This document shows positions 1-10,224 of a stretch of 32,067 nucleotides of DNA, in pieces. The stretch's first letter is position 1, and every line of letters begins with the position of its first letter. The position numbers were made by a program, and so were the translations under genes. Origin of the DNA: Pseudogulbenkiania sp. (GTDB taxonomy: Bacteria; Pseudomonadota; Gammaproteobacteria; Burkholderiales; Chromobacteriaceae); assembly GCA_018260425.1 (NCBI GenBank), contig JAGLBD010000005.1:66590-98656 (forward strand), given 5' to 3'. The notes under the pieces are model-generated. The model worked only from the letters and a program-made list of their open reading frames with translations. It ran no database searches and had not been told where the DNA came from.

Positions 1-1030
1 GGAGGTCATCCACATCGGCCGCCGGGGCGGTGGCGCCTGCCGTGGTCGCGGCGAGCGTCTTGTTGACGCTGTGGAACAGAAATTGGTGAATGGCCTGCGA
101 TTCACGAAAACGTACCTCGATCTTGGTCGGGTGGACGTTGACGTCGACACCGGCAGGATCCAGTGTCAGGAACAGGGCATAGGCCGGATGCCGGTCATGA
201 TGGAGAACATCACGGTAGGCTTGCCGCAAGGCATGCTGCGCGGTCTTGTCACGGACAAAGCGGCCATTGACGTAGAAGTACTGTGCGTCGCGGCTGGACT
301 TCGAGTAGGTCGGGCTGGCCACGAAACCCTGCAGGGTCAAACCACCTGCGTCTGTCATGACGTCCAGGGCCGCTTCGACGAAGTCCTTGCCCAGCAGGGC
401 GGCGACACGGTCCTGCAAGGACTGTACCGGCAGGCGCCATACCGCTTTACCATTGTGGCGCAGCAGGAACTCAACATCCGGGTACGCCAGAGCGATACGT
501 TCGAAGGTGGCCAGACAGTGGGCGTATTCAGTGTTCTCGGATTTGAGGAACTTGCGCCGGGCCGGGGTGTTGAAGTACAGGTCGACCACTTCCACTGTTG
601 TGCCCGGTGCATGGGCCGCCGGTTCAACCGGGTGCAGGGTGCCATCAATGGCAATGATCTGGTGCGCATGCGCCTCGTCGGCCGGGCGGCTGGTCAGGGT
701 CAGTCGCGACACCGAGGCCACACTGGCCAGACCTTCGCCGCGAAACCCCAGCGTGCCGACTTCTTCAAGCTCTTCCAGTGACGCTATCTTGCTGGTCGCG
801 TGGCGGTCCAGGGCCAGAGGCAGGTCGTCCTTGGCGATGCCACTACCATTGTCCGTGACGCGGATCAGTTTGATGCCGCCTTGGGCGAGATCTACCGTGA
901 CCCGGCTGGCGCCGGCATCGAGACTGTTTTCCAGCATCTCCTTCAGGGCAGAGGCCGGTCGTTCGACCACCTCGCCGGCGGCGATCTGGTTGACCAGATG
1001 GTCAGGGAGTTTGTTGATGCGACGTGTCAC
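1..1030 (-). CDS. mutL: DNA mismatch repair protein MutL, N-terminal part (cut by window edge)
   Basis: MutL couples mismatch recognition by MutS to downstream repair steps. This is the N-terminal 343 or so codons, read on the minus strand; the gene runs off the left edge. The translation opens with the family signature [12 protein letters not shown]. It continues with the GHKL ATPase motifs RVTDNGSGI (the Asp and Gly residues that bind ATP-magnesium) and [10 protein letters not shown], and reaches the Ala/Pro-rich linker that precedes the C-terminal dimerisation domain. I chose GTG at 1030 because it forms a GTGA overlap with the dedA stop codon and puts [19 protein letters not shown] at the extreme N-terminus, as expected for MutL. 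Translation is probably coupled to dedA. The C-terminal domain is outside the window, so endonuclease motifs cannot be judged. Confidence 0.95.
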   Translation of the reverse strand, partial: MTRRINKLPDHLVNQIAAGEVVERPASALKEMLENSLDAGASRVTVDLAQGGIKLIRVTDNGSGIAKDDLPLALDRHATSKIASLEELEEVGTLGFRGEGLASVASVSRLTLTSRPADEAHAHQIIAIDGTLHPVEPAAHAPGTTVEVVDLYFNTPARRKFLKSENTEYAHCLATFERIALAYPDVEFLLRHNGKAVWRLPVQSLQDRVAALLGKDFVEAALDVMTDAGGLTLQGFVASPTYSKSSRDAQYFYVNGRFVRDKTAQHALRQAYRDVLHHDRHPAYALFLTLDPAGVDVNVHPTKIEVRFRESQAIHQFLFHSVNKTLAATTAGATAPAADVDDL

Positions 1031-1677
1031 GCGGCGGTCCGTGCTTTACGTTTTTCTTGCCAGAAGGCAATGATGCCCGGCAGGAAGGAAATGAAAATGA
1101 TGGCGAATACCAGCAGTTCCAGATTACGGCGAATCACCGGAATCGTGCCGAACTGGTAGCCGGCGTAGCAGAACAAACCCACCCACAAAATGCTGCCGGT
1201 CACACTAAATGCCAGGAAGCGCAGATAGCGCATTTCACCGACGCCGGCCACAAACGGGGCGAAGGTACGCACGATAGGCGCAAAACGGGCCAGAATCACC
1301 GTTTTGCCACCATGCCGCTCGTAAAAGGCGTGAGTGCGGTCGATATAGCTTTTCCGGAAAATCTTTGAATCCGGATTGGCGAACAGTTTCATGCCCAGCG
1401 TGCGGCCAATCAGGTAGTTGGTGCTGTCGCCAAGAACGGCAGCGCAGATCAACAGTGCCACCACCATATGCACGTCCATCTTGCCGGTAGCTGCCATGGT
1501 CCCTGCCATGAACAGCAACGAGTCGCCTGGCAGGAAGGGTGTTACCACCAGTCCGGTTTCGCAGAAGATGATCAAGAACAGGATCAGGTAGATCCATGTG
1601 CCATAGGTCTCCACCAGTTGCGGGAGCACCGTGCTGATATGCAGCACCAGATTCAGAAGTTGGGTCAGGGTATCCAT
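1027..1677 (-). CDS. dedA: DedA family inner-membrane protein
   Basis: This is a 216-residue polytopic membrane protein, the usual DedA length. DedA proteins are undecaprenyl-phosphate or phospholipid flippase-type transporters needed for envelope homeostasis and proton-motive-force maintenance. Family hallmarks are [19 protein letters not shown] (residues about 38-56, with the conserved acidic residue and the LPGD re-entrant motif) and [20 protein letters not shown] in the middle (conserved Arg residues). Several hydrophobic segments follow, then a short basic tail ending KRKARTAA. From memory it resembles E. coli DedA itself more than YqjA or YghB. It lies directly upstream of mutL with a 4-bp overlap. 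That link is unusual in function and probably only means co-transcription. The start ATG at 1677 has only a weak ribosome-binding site. Confidence 0.93.
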   Translation of the reverse strand: MDTLTQLLNLVLHISTVLPQLVETYGTWIYLILFLIIFCETGLVVTPFLPGDSLLFMAGTMAATGKMDVHMVVALLICAAVLGDSTNYLIGRTLGMKLFANPDSKIFRKSYIDRTHAFYERHGGKTVILARFAPIVRTFAPFVAGVGEMRYLRFLAFSVTGSILWVGLFCYAGYQFGTIPVIRRNLELLVFAIIFISFLPGIIAFWQEKRKARTAA

Positions 1678-1804
1678 GGCGGAGATTTTACCTCAAGGTG
1701 TCTGTCCGCGTGTAACCGTCCATGCGATAAAAAGCATGACATAGGGTTTGAGGGCGGAGCGGGCAGAGATTGCGTGACGCCCGTACGATCATGATTTGAA
1801 CGAC

Positions 1805-1839
1805 AAAAAAACAGCCCGGCAGAACATCGACCGGGCTGT
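1805..1839 (-). terminator. Rho-independent terminator after secF
   Basis: Read on the minus strand there is a 9-bp GC-rich perfect stem (ACAGCCCGG pairing with CCGGGCTGT, 1811-1819 with 1831-1839) and an 11-nt loop. A run of seven T follows. It sits 28 bases past the secF stop codon and in the orientation that ends the tgt-yajC-secD-secF transcript. On the plus strand no T run follows, so it acts one way. Confidence 0.92.
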
Positions 1840-1866
1840 ATCAGTAGGCTGATCAGATTCCTTGGA

Positions 1867-2802
1867 TCAGACTACGGCTTCTTCTTTCTGCTTGGGCGGT
1901 TTGATCAGGTTCTCGCGCGAGACACCCAGCCACATCACCACCGGGCTGGCGACCAGTACCGAGGAGTAGATACCGAACACGATACCGATAGTCAGTGCTG
2001 TGGCGAAACCATGCAGGGCAGGGCCGCCAAGGATCAGCATCGACAACACCATGGTTTCAGTACAACCGTGGGTGATAAGGGTACGGCTCATGGTCGAAGT
2101 GATCGCGTTATCGATCACTTCGGCAACGGTATGGCCACGCATGGAGGCCTTGCGAAAGTTTTCGCGAACCCGGTCGAAGACAACCACCGACTCGTTGACC
2201 GAATAACCCAGCACCGCCAGCACACCGGCCAGAACCGTCAGGGAAAACTCCCACTGGAACAGGGCGAAACAGCCGAGAATGATCACCACGTCGTGCATGT
2301 TGGCCACGATGGCCGATACCGCAAAGCGCCATTCGAAGCGCAGTGCAAGGTAGGCCATGATGCCCAGGCAGACGGTGATCACCGCGATCAAGCCATGCTG
2401 TACCAGTTCGTCCCCCACCTGGGGACCGACGAAGTCCACTTTGCGCAACTCGACGTTGGCATTGTCGGCACGCAGGGCGTTCATGACCTCGGTGGAGATC
2501 TGCGAGGACGATTTGTCCTTGCGGCTCGGCAGGCGGATCATCACATCACGGGCCGTGCCCAGGCTTTGTACCGTGGCATCGCCCAGTTTCAGGCTCTCCA
2601 CCTTGTTACGCACCTGATTAATGCTGACAGCTTCTTTGTACTGCACTTCCATCACGGTACCGCCGGTGAACTCAACGCTGAAGTTCAGGCCGCGGGTGGC
2701 AAGGAAGAAAATGGCCAGGATAAAGGTGAGCAGCGAAATCGCTGTCGTCACCTTGCCGTAGCTCATGAACGGAATGTCTTTTTTGAATCTGAACAATTCC
2801 AT
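1867..2802 (-). CDS. secF: Protein translocase subunit SecF
   Basis: SecF forms the SecDF complex that uses the proton gradient to pull exported proteins out of the SecYEG channel on the periplasmic side. The 311 residues fit the family. TM1 is at about residues 17-35, followed by the periplasmic-domain signature VEFTGGT (43-49). A set of C-terminal membrane segments carries MHDVVI (about 169-174) and the family signature GYSVNESVVVFDRVREN (199-215), which contains the conserved Asp and Arg of the proton path. The ATG at 2802 has a GGGAG Shine-Dalgarno and lies 11 bases after the secD stop. It is the last gene of the unit before the terminator. Confidence 0.97.
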   Translation of the reverse strand: MELFRFKKDIPFMSYGKVTTAISLLTFILAIFFLATRGLNFSVEFTGGTVMEVQYKEAVSINQVRNKVESLKLGDATVQSLGTARDVMIRLPSRKDKSSSQISTEVMNALRADNANVELRKVDFVGPQVGDELVQHGLIAVITVCLGIMAYLALRFEWRFAVSAIVANMHDVVIILGCFALFQWEFSLTVLAGVLAVLGYSVNESVVVFDRVRENFRKASMRGHTVAEVIDNAITSTMSRTLITHGCTETMVLSMLILGGPALHGFATALTIGIVFGIYSSVLVASPVVMWLGVSRENLIKPPKQKEEAVV

Positions 2803-2813
2803 GGCTCACTCCC

Positions 2814-4631
2814 TTATACGGACAGCGAAGTGAGACGGCGACGACGGCCGTACCACAGGTTGACGATACCGCGCGACACCAGCACGGCGGAGAACATCGA
2901 GGTCATGATGCCGATGCAATGCACCACGGCGAAGCCGCGCACCGGTCCCGAACCGAAGATCAGCAGCGCAAGGCCGGCAATCAGGGTAGTGATGTTGGAG
3001 TCCAGAATGGTGGCCCAGGCATGTTCATAACCTGCCTGAATGGCGGACTGGGGCGGCATGCCGTTGCGGACTTCTTCACGAACCCGTTCGTTGATCAGTA
3101 CGTTGGCGTCAATGGCCATGCCCAACGTCAGCGCAATGGCGGCGATACCTGGCAAGGTCAAGGTGGCCTGCAGCAGCGACAGTACGGCAACCAGCATGAA
3201 CAGGTTGACGGCCAGCGACAAGGAGGAGATCAGGCCGAATACACGGTAGTAAACCAGCATGAAGGCCACGATGGCCATGAAGCCCCACAGCGTCGAGTGG
3301 AAACCCTTCTCGATGTTTTCCTTGCCGAGGCTCGGGCCGACGGTACGCTCTTCCACGATGTTCATCGGCGCGGCAAGCGAACCGGCGCGCAGCAACAATG
3401 CAACGTCGTTGGCTTCTGCCGGGTTCATGCTGCCGGAGATTTGTACGCGTCCACCACCGATTTCAGTGCGAATCACCGGAGCGGTCACCACTTCGGTACG
3501 GTTCTTTTCGACCAGAACCATCGCCATGCGGCGACCGATGTTGTCGGCTGTGACTTGACGGAAAATCGATGCACCGGTCGAATCCAGATTAATGTGTACG
3601 GCTGGAGCGCCGTTTTCGTCGAATCCAGGCTGGGCATCATTGATATTGTCGCCGGTCAGCTCGACATCCTTGCGCACCAGAATCTTGGTCGGGCCGCGCG
3701 GGGTCACTTCGTCAAGCAGGACATAACCAAATGGAACATTGCCGGCCAGTGCGTCGTTGACCTTGGCTTGATCATCTTCCACCAGATGCACTTCCAGCGT
3801 CGCGGTCCGGCCGAGGATGTCTTTCGCCTTCGCGGTATCCTGCACGCCAGGCAATTGCACCACGATCCGGTTCGGGCCGGCTTGCTGGATGATCGGTTCT
3901 GCAACGCCGAGCTCATTGACCCGGTTGTGCAGGGTGGTGATGTTCTGTTTCACCGCATCGTTCTGGATGCGGGTGATTTCATCCTGCTTGATGGTCAGGG
4001 TCAGCTTGTAGTTGCTGTCATCGGCTGTTTGAGCCAGTGCCGGCAAGGTGCGGGAGACCACGTCTTCAGCTGCCTTGAGGGTTTCCTGGTCGCGCAGCTG
4101 GATTTCCAGCGTATTGCCATTGCGGCGGATGGTGCCGTAACGGACCTTTTTGTTCTTCAGTTCACGGCGGATATCACCGGAGTAGCGTTCGATGGTCTTG
4201 TCCAGCGCCGCTTTCATGTCGACTTCCAGCAGGAAGTGAACACCACCGCGCAGGTCGAGGCCGAGGAACATCGGATAGGCCTTCAGCGAGGTCAGCCAGC
4301 TAGGCGAGGCCGGCAGCAGGTTCAGCGCGATGATATAGCCTTCACCCAGCGTCTGCTGGATCAGGTCGCGCGCTTTCATTTGGGTTTCGGTGTCGTGGAA
4401 ACGGACTTTCAGACTGGCGCCATCCAGAAACAGGCCATCAGGCGTGATGCCTTTGGACTTGAGGGCTGTTTCGACATTTCCCATCAGGGCTACATCAACC
4501 GGAATGGATTGACGCGAGCTGGAGATCTGCACGGCAGGCGTTTCGCCGAAGAAGTTCGGCAGCGTGTAGATCGTCGAGATGATAAGGACGACCGCAATGA
4601 CAATGTACTTCCAAAGTGGGTAGCGGTTCAT
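2814..4631 (-). CDS. secD: Protein translocase subunit SecD
   Basis: This is the large SecDF subunit, 605 residues from the ATG at 4631. TM1 is at about residues 9-23, then a long periplasmic region containing the signature LGLDLRGGVHFLLEVD. Further periplasmic P1-type sequence follows. The membrane-embedded C-terminal half contains LGMAIDANVLINERVREE (about 500-518), whose Asp and Arg are the conserved proton-translocation residues. An upstream in-frame GTG at 4664 would add 11 residues (MACFHSSRIRT), but these fall in an intergenic hairpin and do not fit the family, where MNRYPLW is the normal N-terminus. The ATG has no clear Shine-Dalgarno, so translation may rely on the preceding yajC or an unstructured leader. 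Confidence 0.97.
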   Translation of the reverse strand: MNRYPLWKYIVIAVVLIISTIYTLPNFFGETPAVQISSSRQSIPVDVALMGNVETALKSKGITPDGLFLDGASLKVRFHDTETQMKARDLIQQTLGEGYIIALNLLPASPSWLTSLKAYPMFLGLDLRGGVHFLLEVDMKAALDKTIERYSGDIRRELKNKKVRYGTIRRNGNTLEIQLRDQETLKAAEDVVSRTLPALAQTADDSNYKLTLTIKQDEITRIQNDAVKQNITTLHNRVNELGVAEPIIQQAGPNRIVVQLPGVQDTAKAKDILGRTATLEVHLVEDDQAKVNDALAGNVPFGYVLLDEVTPRGPTKILVRKDVELTGDNINDAQPGFDENGAPAVHINLDSTGASIFRQVTADNIGRRMAMVLVEKNRTEVVTAPVIRTEIGGGRVQISGSMNPAEANDVALLLRAGSLAAPMNIVEERTVGPSLGKENIEKGFHSTLWGFMAIVAFMLVYYRVFGLISSLSLAVNLFMLVAVLSLLQATLTLPGIAAIALTLGMAIDANVLINERVREEVRNGMPPQSAIQAGYEHAWATILDSNITTLIAGLALLIFGSGPVRGFAVVHCIGIMTSMFSAVLVSRGIVNLWYGRRRRLTSLSV

Positions 4632-4648
4632 TGTGCGTATTCGTGAAG

Positions 4649-4681
4649 AATGAAAACAGGCCACCTGCCAGGCAGGTGGCC
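4649..4681 (-). terminator. Hairpin between yajC and secD, possible attenuator
   Basis: An 11-bp perfect inverted repeat (GGCCACCTGCC pairing with GGCAGGTGGCC) has a single central base, so some inner pairs must open to form a loop. On the minus strand it is followed by TGTTTTC. It lies wholly between the yajC stop and the secD start. The T tract is short, so partial termination or an RNA-processing/stability element is likelier than full termination. Confidence 0.55.
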
Positions 4682-4691
4682 ACGATCAGGC

Positions 4692-5015
4692 TTACAGCGA
4701 CTTCAGCGAGCCCTTTTCCAGGCGAGCGGTGACGGCCGCTTTCTGAACCTTGATTTCGACGCCCTGGGCGATTTCGATGGTCAGAAAGTTGTCACCGACA
4801 TTGCTGACACGGCCGGCAATGCCGCCTTGTGTCACGACTTCGTCGCCTTTGGCGATCGCCGCCAGCATGGTTTGATGTTCCTTCATTTTCTTTTGCTGGG
4901 GACGGATCATCAGGAACCAGAACAGCGCGAAAACAGCCACCATCGGCAAAAATTGCATGTAGTTGTCAAAACCACTGGTCGCGGTGCCGTTGGCAAAGGC
5001 GGAGGAAATGAACAT
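4692..5015 (-). CDS. yajC: Sec translocon accessory protein YajC
   Basis: A small single-span membrane protein (107 residues) that associates with SecDF and YidC. After a short N-terminus it has one hydrophobic segment at about residues 20-38, then the family signature RPQQKKMKEHQ. A cytoplasmic domain follows with KGDEVVTQGGIAGRVSNV. The length and motif order match the family. The ATG at 5015 has a GGGAG Shine-Dalgarno seven bases upstream. Order and strand (tgt, yajC, secD, secF) match the standard proteobacterial arrangement. Confidence 0.97.
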   Translation of the reverse strand: MFISSAFANGTATSGFDNYMQFLPMVAVFALFWFLMIRPQQKKMKEHQTMLAAIAKGDEVVTQGGIAGRVSNVGDNFLTIEIAQGVEIKVQKAAVTARLEKGSLKSL

Positions 5016-5121
5016 GTGAACTCCCTAAACGTTGAAACTGTTAATGCGGCAAGCCGGTCATTGTAGCCAGCGCGCGTGTCTTTTCCAACCGCGCGCCGAT
5101 ATCCGGGTCGTGTGACTGCGG

Positions 5122-5146
5122 TGATCCGGAGTGGTTCCCCGGATCA
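5122..5146. other. Hairpin between tgt and yajC
   Basis: An 8-bp perfect stem (TGATCCGG pairing with CCGGATCA) has a 9-nt loop and lies in the 161-bp gap between tgt and yajC. No T run follows it on either strand, so it is not a standard intrinsic terminator. An mRNA-processing or stability element is possible. The rest of the gap shows nothing else clear. Confidence 0.4.
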
Positions 5147-5176
5147 TATCGGGTTGTTGGCGCCGAATTCAATGCG

Positions 5177-7249
<2,073 letters not shown>

Positions 7250-8065
7250 ATGACTACGAAAAATCTAGACCAAGAAAATGATCTCAGCCATAGCGCGGCT
7301 ACTGATTTGTGGGTGGGTATAAAGTCATGGCAGATATGGTTTACTTTGGGGCAGCATGATATTAAGCAAAGATATCGCCGTTCCGTCATTGGACCATTTT
7401 GGTTTACATTAAGTACAGCCATTATGGTCGGAGTGTTGGGGGTTTTGTATTCTACACTTCTGAAACAGAAGATTGATGATTATTTGCCTTATCTTGGTGT
7501 TGGACTTGTCGTTTGGCAATACTTCGCCACTACAGTCTTGGAAAGTTGTATTGGTTTGATCAGTATGTCCTATCTTATCAAGCAGATAAGAATACCTCTT
7601 ACTATTCATGTCTGTAGGGTGATATGGCGTAACTTCGTCATTCTAATGCACAGTTTACCCGTGGCAATATTGACCCTTTTTATATTTGGTCACAAAATTG
7701 GAGTGGAAATTCTTCTCCTTCCTTTGGGGCTGATCATCATTTTGCTCCACGGCGTCTGGATTGGCACTGTTCTAGCTATATTGTGTGCCCGGTTTCGCGA
7801 TATACCTCCAATTATTGGTAATGTAGTGCAAATTGCCTTCTTTTTCACTCCTGTTATGTGGTCGCCAGAAGCCTTGAAAGATCGTGCTTGGGTTGCTCAA
7901 TTCAATCCGATTTATCATTTGCTCGAGATTGTGAGGGCGCCAATTGTTGGCCGGCCAATATTGCTCGAGTCGTGGGTTTGGTCGATTGCATTTCTTGTAG
8001 TAGGTTTCACTTTTGCACAGTGGCTTCTTACAAAATGCCGTGAACGTATTCCATATTGGTTATAA
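7250..8065 (+). CDS. wzm: ABC-2 type polysaccharide export permease (Wzm-like)
   Basis: This is the membrane subunit of an ABC exporter that moves a lipid-linked glycan across the inner membrane. The 271 residues carry a cytoplasmic N-terminus with the family motif DIKQRYRRSVIGPFW (37-51). Hydrophobic segments follow at about 51-70, 82-105, 128-148, 151-178, 186-204 and 241-260. The family motif FNPIYHLLEIVRAPIVGRP (218-236) lies before the last span. The ATG at 7250 lacks a Shine-Dalgarno. Three bases separate its stop from the wzt start, and it heads the cluster. It belongs to the Wzm/KpsM/TagG family. Its partner and position support glycan export, but the exact glycan class is open. Confidence 0.93.
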   Translation: MTTKNLDQENDLSHSAATDLWVGIKSWQIWFTLGQHDIKQRYRRSVIGPFWFTLSTAIMVGVLGVLYSTLLKQKIDDYLPYLGVGLVVWQYFATTVLESCIGLISMSYLIKQIRIPLTIHVCRVIWRNFVILMHSLPVAILTLFIFGHKIGVEILLLPLGLIIILLHGVWIGTVLAILCARFRDIPPIIGNVVQIAFFFTPVMWSPEALKDRAWVAQFNPIYHLLEIVRAPIVGRPILLESWVWSIAFLVVGFTFAQWLLTKCRERIPYWL

Positions 8066-8068
8066 ATT

Positions 8069-8851
8069 ATGACTGCTTCCATCATTGCTGATGATATTAC
8101 TGTATCGTTTCCGATTTACGAGAACTCCCACCGTTCTTTGAAGAATGCAGTACTTAACAAATCCACAGGAGGGAGGATTGCCAAAGGCGTAGGTAGTTAT
8201 CCTGTCGTGACTGCACTTGATGGTCTTTCCTTCAAATTTGAGGAGGGGGCCCGCATAGGTCTGGTGGGGCACAATGGGTCAGGGAAGACAACCTTGTTGA
8301 GAGTGCTTTCCGGTGTATATGCGCCTGTGACCGGCCATCTGCGTGTCGAGGGGCGGGTTGCGTCGCTTCTGGATGTGTCCATGGGGCTCGATCCGGACGC
8401 AACCGGTTTTGAGAACATCTATCTTCGCGGAATCATGGATGGTTTAAAGCCTGCAAAAATCCGCAGCAAGATAGATGAAATCGCTGAGTTTAGCGAGCTT
8501 GAGGAGTACCTGAATCTTCCGGTTAGAACCTACTCAAGTGGCATGATGTTGCGATTGGCGTTTGCAATTTCAACCAATGTTGAAGCTGATATTTTGATCA
8601 TGGATGAGTGGCTCAGTGTCGGGGATGCTGCATTTGGAATCAAGGCAAGCCAACGGTTGGAGGAGTTGATTGGAAAGGCTTCGATCCTGATCATGGCGTC
8701 GCATGATGCCAAGTTGGTTGAAAAAGTTTGCAATCGTCGCATTCTGCTTGAACATGGCAAAATCATCTCCGATGAAATGTTGCCAGAGCACGAAGAACAC
8801 GATGGGCACGTACAAGATAATAGCGTCGTGAATCTAGGAAGCCATCCATGA
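8069..8851 (+). CDS. wzt: ABC polysaccharide export ATP-binding subunit (Wzt-like, short form)
   Basis: This is the ATPase partner of the permease just upstream. Its 260 residues contain Walker A GHNGSGKTT (67-75), signature YSSGM (155-159), Walker B ILIMDE (175-180), D-loop SVGD, and switch histidine H212 in MASHD. An insertion before Walker A (residues about 20-48) is typical of Wzt/TagH/KpsT proteins. The protein ends about 50 residues after the switch with an acidic/His-rich tail (PEHEEHDGH). It has no C-terminal carbohydrate-binding domain of the kind seen in E. coli O9a Wzt, so recognition of a modified chain end by Wzt itself is not expected. The stop overlaps the next start by ATGA. 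Confidence 0.93.
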   Translation: MTASIIADDITVSFPIYENSHRSLKNAVLNKSTGGRIAKGVGSYPVVTALDGLSFKFEEGARIGLVGHNGSGKTTLLRVLSGVYAPVTGHLRVEGRVASLLDVSMGLDPDATGFENIYLRGIMDGLKPAKIRSKIDEIAEFSELEEYLNLPVRTYSSGMMLRLAFAISTNVEADILIMDEWLSVGDAAFGIKASQRLEELIGKASILIMASHDAKLVEKVCNRRILLEHGKIISDEMLPEHEEHDGHVQDNSVVNLGSHP

Positions 8852-10224
8852 TCAGAGGCGATCATCCTATACTAGGAGTCGGGGGACGAGTTTTATCGCA
8901 TCAGCCTTTCAAATTGTTGAAAGGGTTAACTGGTGCCTATCTTGCCTATCCTCTGGCTGAGAGACGTGAGCAGCGTAATGTGCTTGGAAAACTCAGTGAG
9001 TTGCGCGCACATTACAAGCTTCCATTCGCTCAGCGGCTGAAGGTATCAGTTGCACGTTTGGCTGATACATTGGAATTCGCCGGTGTACATGTACCCTATT
9101 ACAAAGATCTATTTGCTTCCGTTGGCTTCAAGCCCGCGTCGGTCCTGAAGGATATTCGCTATATTGAAGACTTGCCTTTTTTGGATAAAGACATCATCCG
9201 GGAGCAAGGACACCGGCTCCTTTCTCTGCCGTTAGAGGCGGTGCGTCACCACGTATGCAAGACCGGTGGCTCGACAGGTTTGTCCAGTATCATTTATTAC
9301 AATCAGGAAGGCGCCGATTATGCAGCGGCCGTAACGCTTTATGCACGCGAACGTATTGGCAAGAAGCGCTACAAATCCGAGCTGCATTTTGCTTGTCGTT
9401 TTCCTGACATGACTGTTCCTGAGTGGCCAAGCAGGGAAGATTTCAAATGCTTTGCCATGAATCGTTCCAATATTTTCTTTGACCGCATCGATGACCTTGG
9501 TCTCGAGGAAATATGGAAGAAACTTTGCCTTCGCAAACCGTACCTTGTCCATGGCCATCCTTCAACCCTGTACTCATTAGCCTGTTACATCGAGGACAAG
9601 TATGGACCTTCGCATACCTTCGAAGTATTCGAATCCAGTGGGGAATGGCTGGCCCCCTATATGCGTGAGAAAATTGCACATGCACTGGGCTGTCGGGTTG
9701 TGGATCGGTATGGCTTGGCAGAGCTTGGTGTCATGGCCTATGCGCTGCAGCCAAATGATCCAGAACTTGAGGTATTGGAGTCCGAGGGCTGGGCTGAAAG
9801 CCGGCATGAAGATGATGGCACTAGTGAATTGGTCTTTACGGGTTACCGTAATCGGCTGATGCCGCTAATCCGTTATCGGACGGGAGATCTAGCTGAAGTA
9901 CAACAAAACAGCGATCGTATTGTTCTGGCTAATATTTTGGGCCGCATCCATGATGTGGTCCCGATCAACGGAGTTGTGCACCCAACTCACCACATTCAGG
10001 ATATGCTCGATCATCGTGTCGGAGGCATTCAGGAGTTTCAAATTGATTTGCGCAGCATGCTCCCCGTGTTGCGTATTGTTCTGGAGAGTGGTGCGGATGC
10101 CACACAGGTTTCTTCTAGGATCGAACAGTTCTGGCCGGCCGCTTTTAAAGTCGAATTCGTTGATCACGATGCCTTTGTACGGGTAGGCCGTCATGCAAAA
10201 TTTAGGCACGTGGTGACGAAATGA
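8848..10224 (+). CDS. AMP-dependent ligase-like protein, PaaK/CapK family
   Basis: A 458-residue member of the phenylacetate-CoA ligase-like (COG1541, CapK) branch of the adenylate-forming superfamily. Visible core motifs are the phosphate-binding loop TGGSTG (139-144), YGLAELG (288-294, the YGxxE motif), and YRTGD (343-347, the Asp that binds the ribose of AMP). A small C-terminal domain follows. Such genes are frequent in capsule and O-antigen loci, but their substrate is generally unproven. An acyl or amino-acyl group activated for transfer to the glycan is one possibility. The start ATG overlaps the wzt stop (ATGA), and the stop overlaps the next gene the same way, so the product is tightly tied to the exporter and the deacetylase-like protein. 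Confidence 0.82.
   Translation: MIRGDHPILGVGGRVLSHQPFKLLKGLTGAYLAYPLAERREQRNVLGKLSELRAHYKLPFAQRLKVSVARLADTLEFAGVHVPYYKDLFASVGFKPASVLKDIRYIEDLPFLDKDIIREQGHRLLSLPLEAVRHHVCKTGGSTGLSSIIYYNQEGADYAAAVTLYARERIGKKRYKSELHFACRFPDMTVPEWPSREDFKCFAMNRSNIFFDRIDDLGLEEIWKKLCLRKPYLVHGHPSTLYSLACYIEDKYGPSHTFEVFESSGEWLAPYMREKIAHALGCRVVDRYGLAELGVMAYALQPNDPELEVLESEGWAESRHEDDGTSELVFTGYRNRLMPLIRYRTGDLAEVQQNSDRIVLANILGRIHDVVPINGVVHPTHHIQDMLDHRVGGIQEFQIDLRSMLPVLRIVLESGADATQVSSRIEQFWPAAFKVEFVDHDAFVRVGRHAKFRHVVTK

Noticed and set aside
71-1073. Long plus-strand open frames at 71-781 and 357-1073
   Set aside because: They run antisense to mutL, whose minus-strand translation shows clear GHKL ATPase motifs. The plus-strand products resemble nothing and have no ribosome-binding site.
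2919-4646. Very long plus-strand open frame (575 codons) opposite secD
   Set aside because: SecD on the minus strand carries all family motifs. The antisense product is His/Gln/Asp-rich in the way usual for the reverse of a GC-rich gene and matches no known protein.
4632-4664. GTG start for SecD at 4664
   Set aside because: The added residues are encoded by the intergenic hairpin, and SecD proteins normally begin at the MNRYPLW segment.
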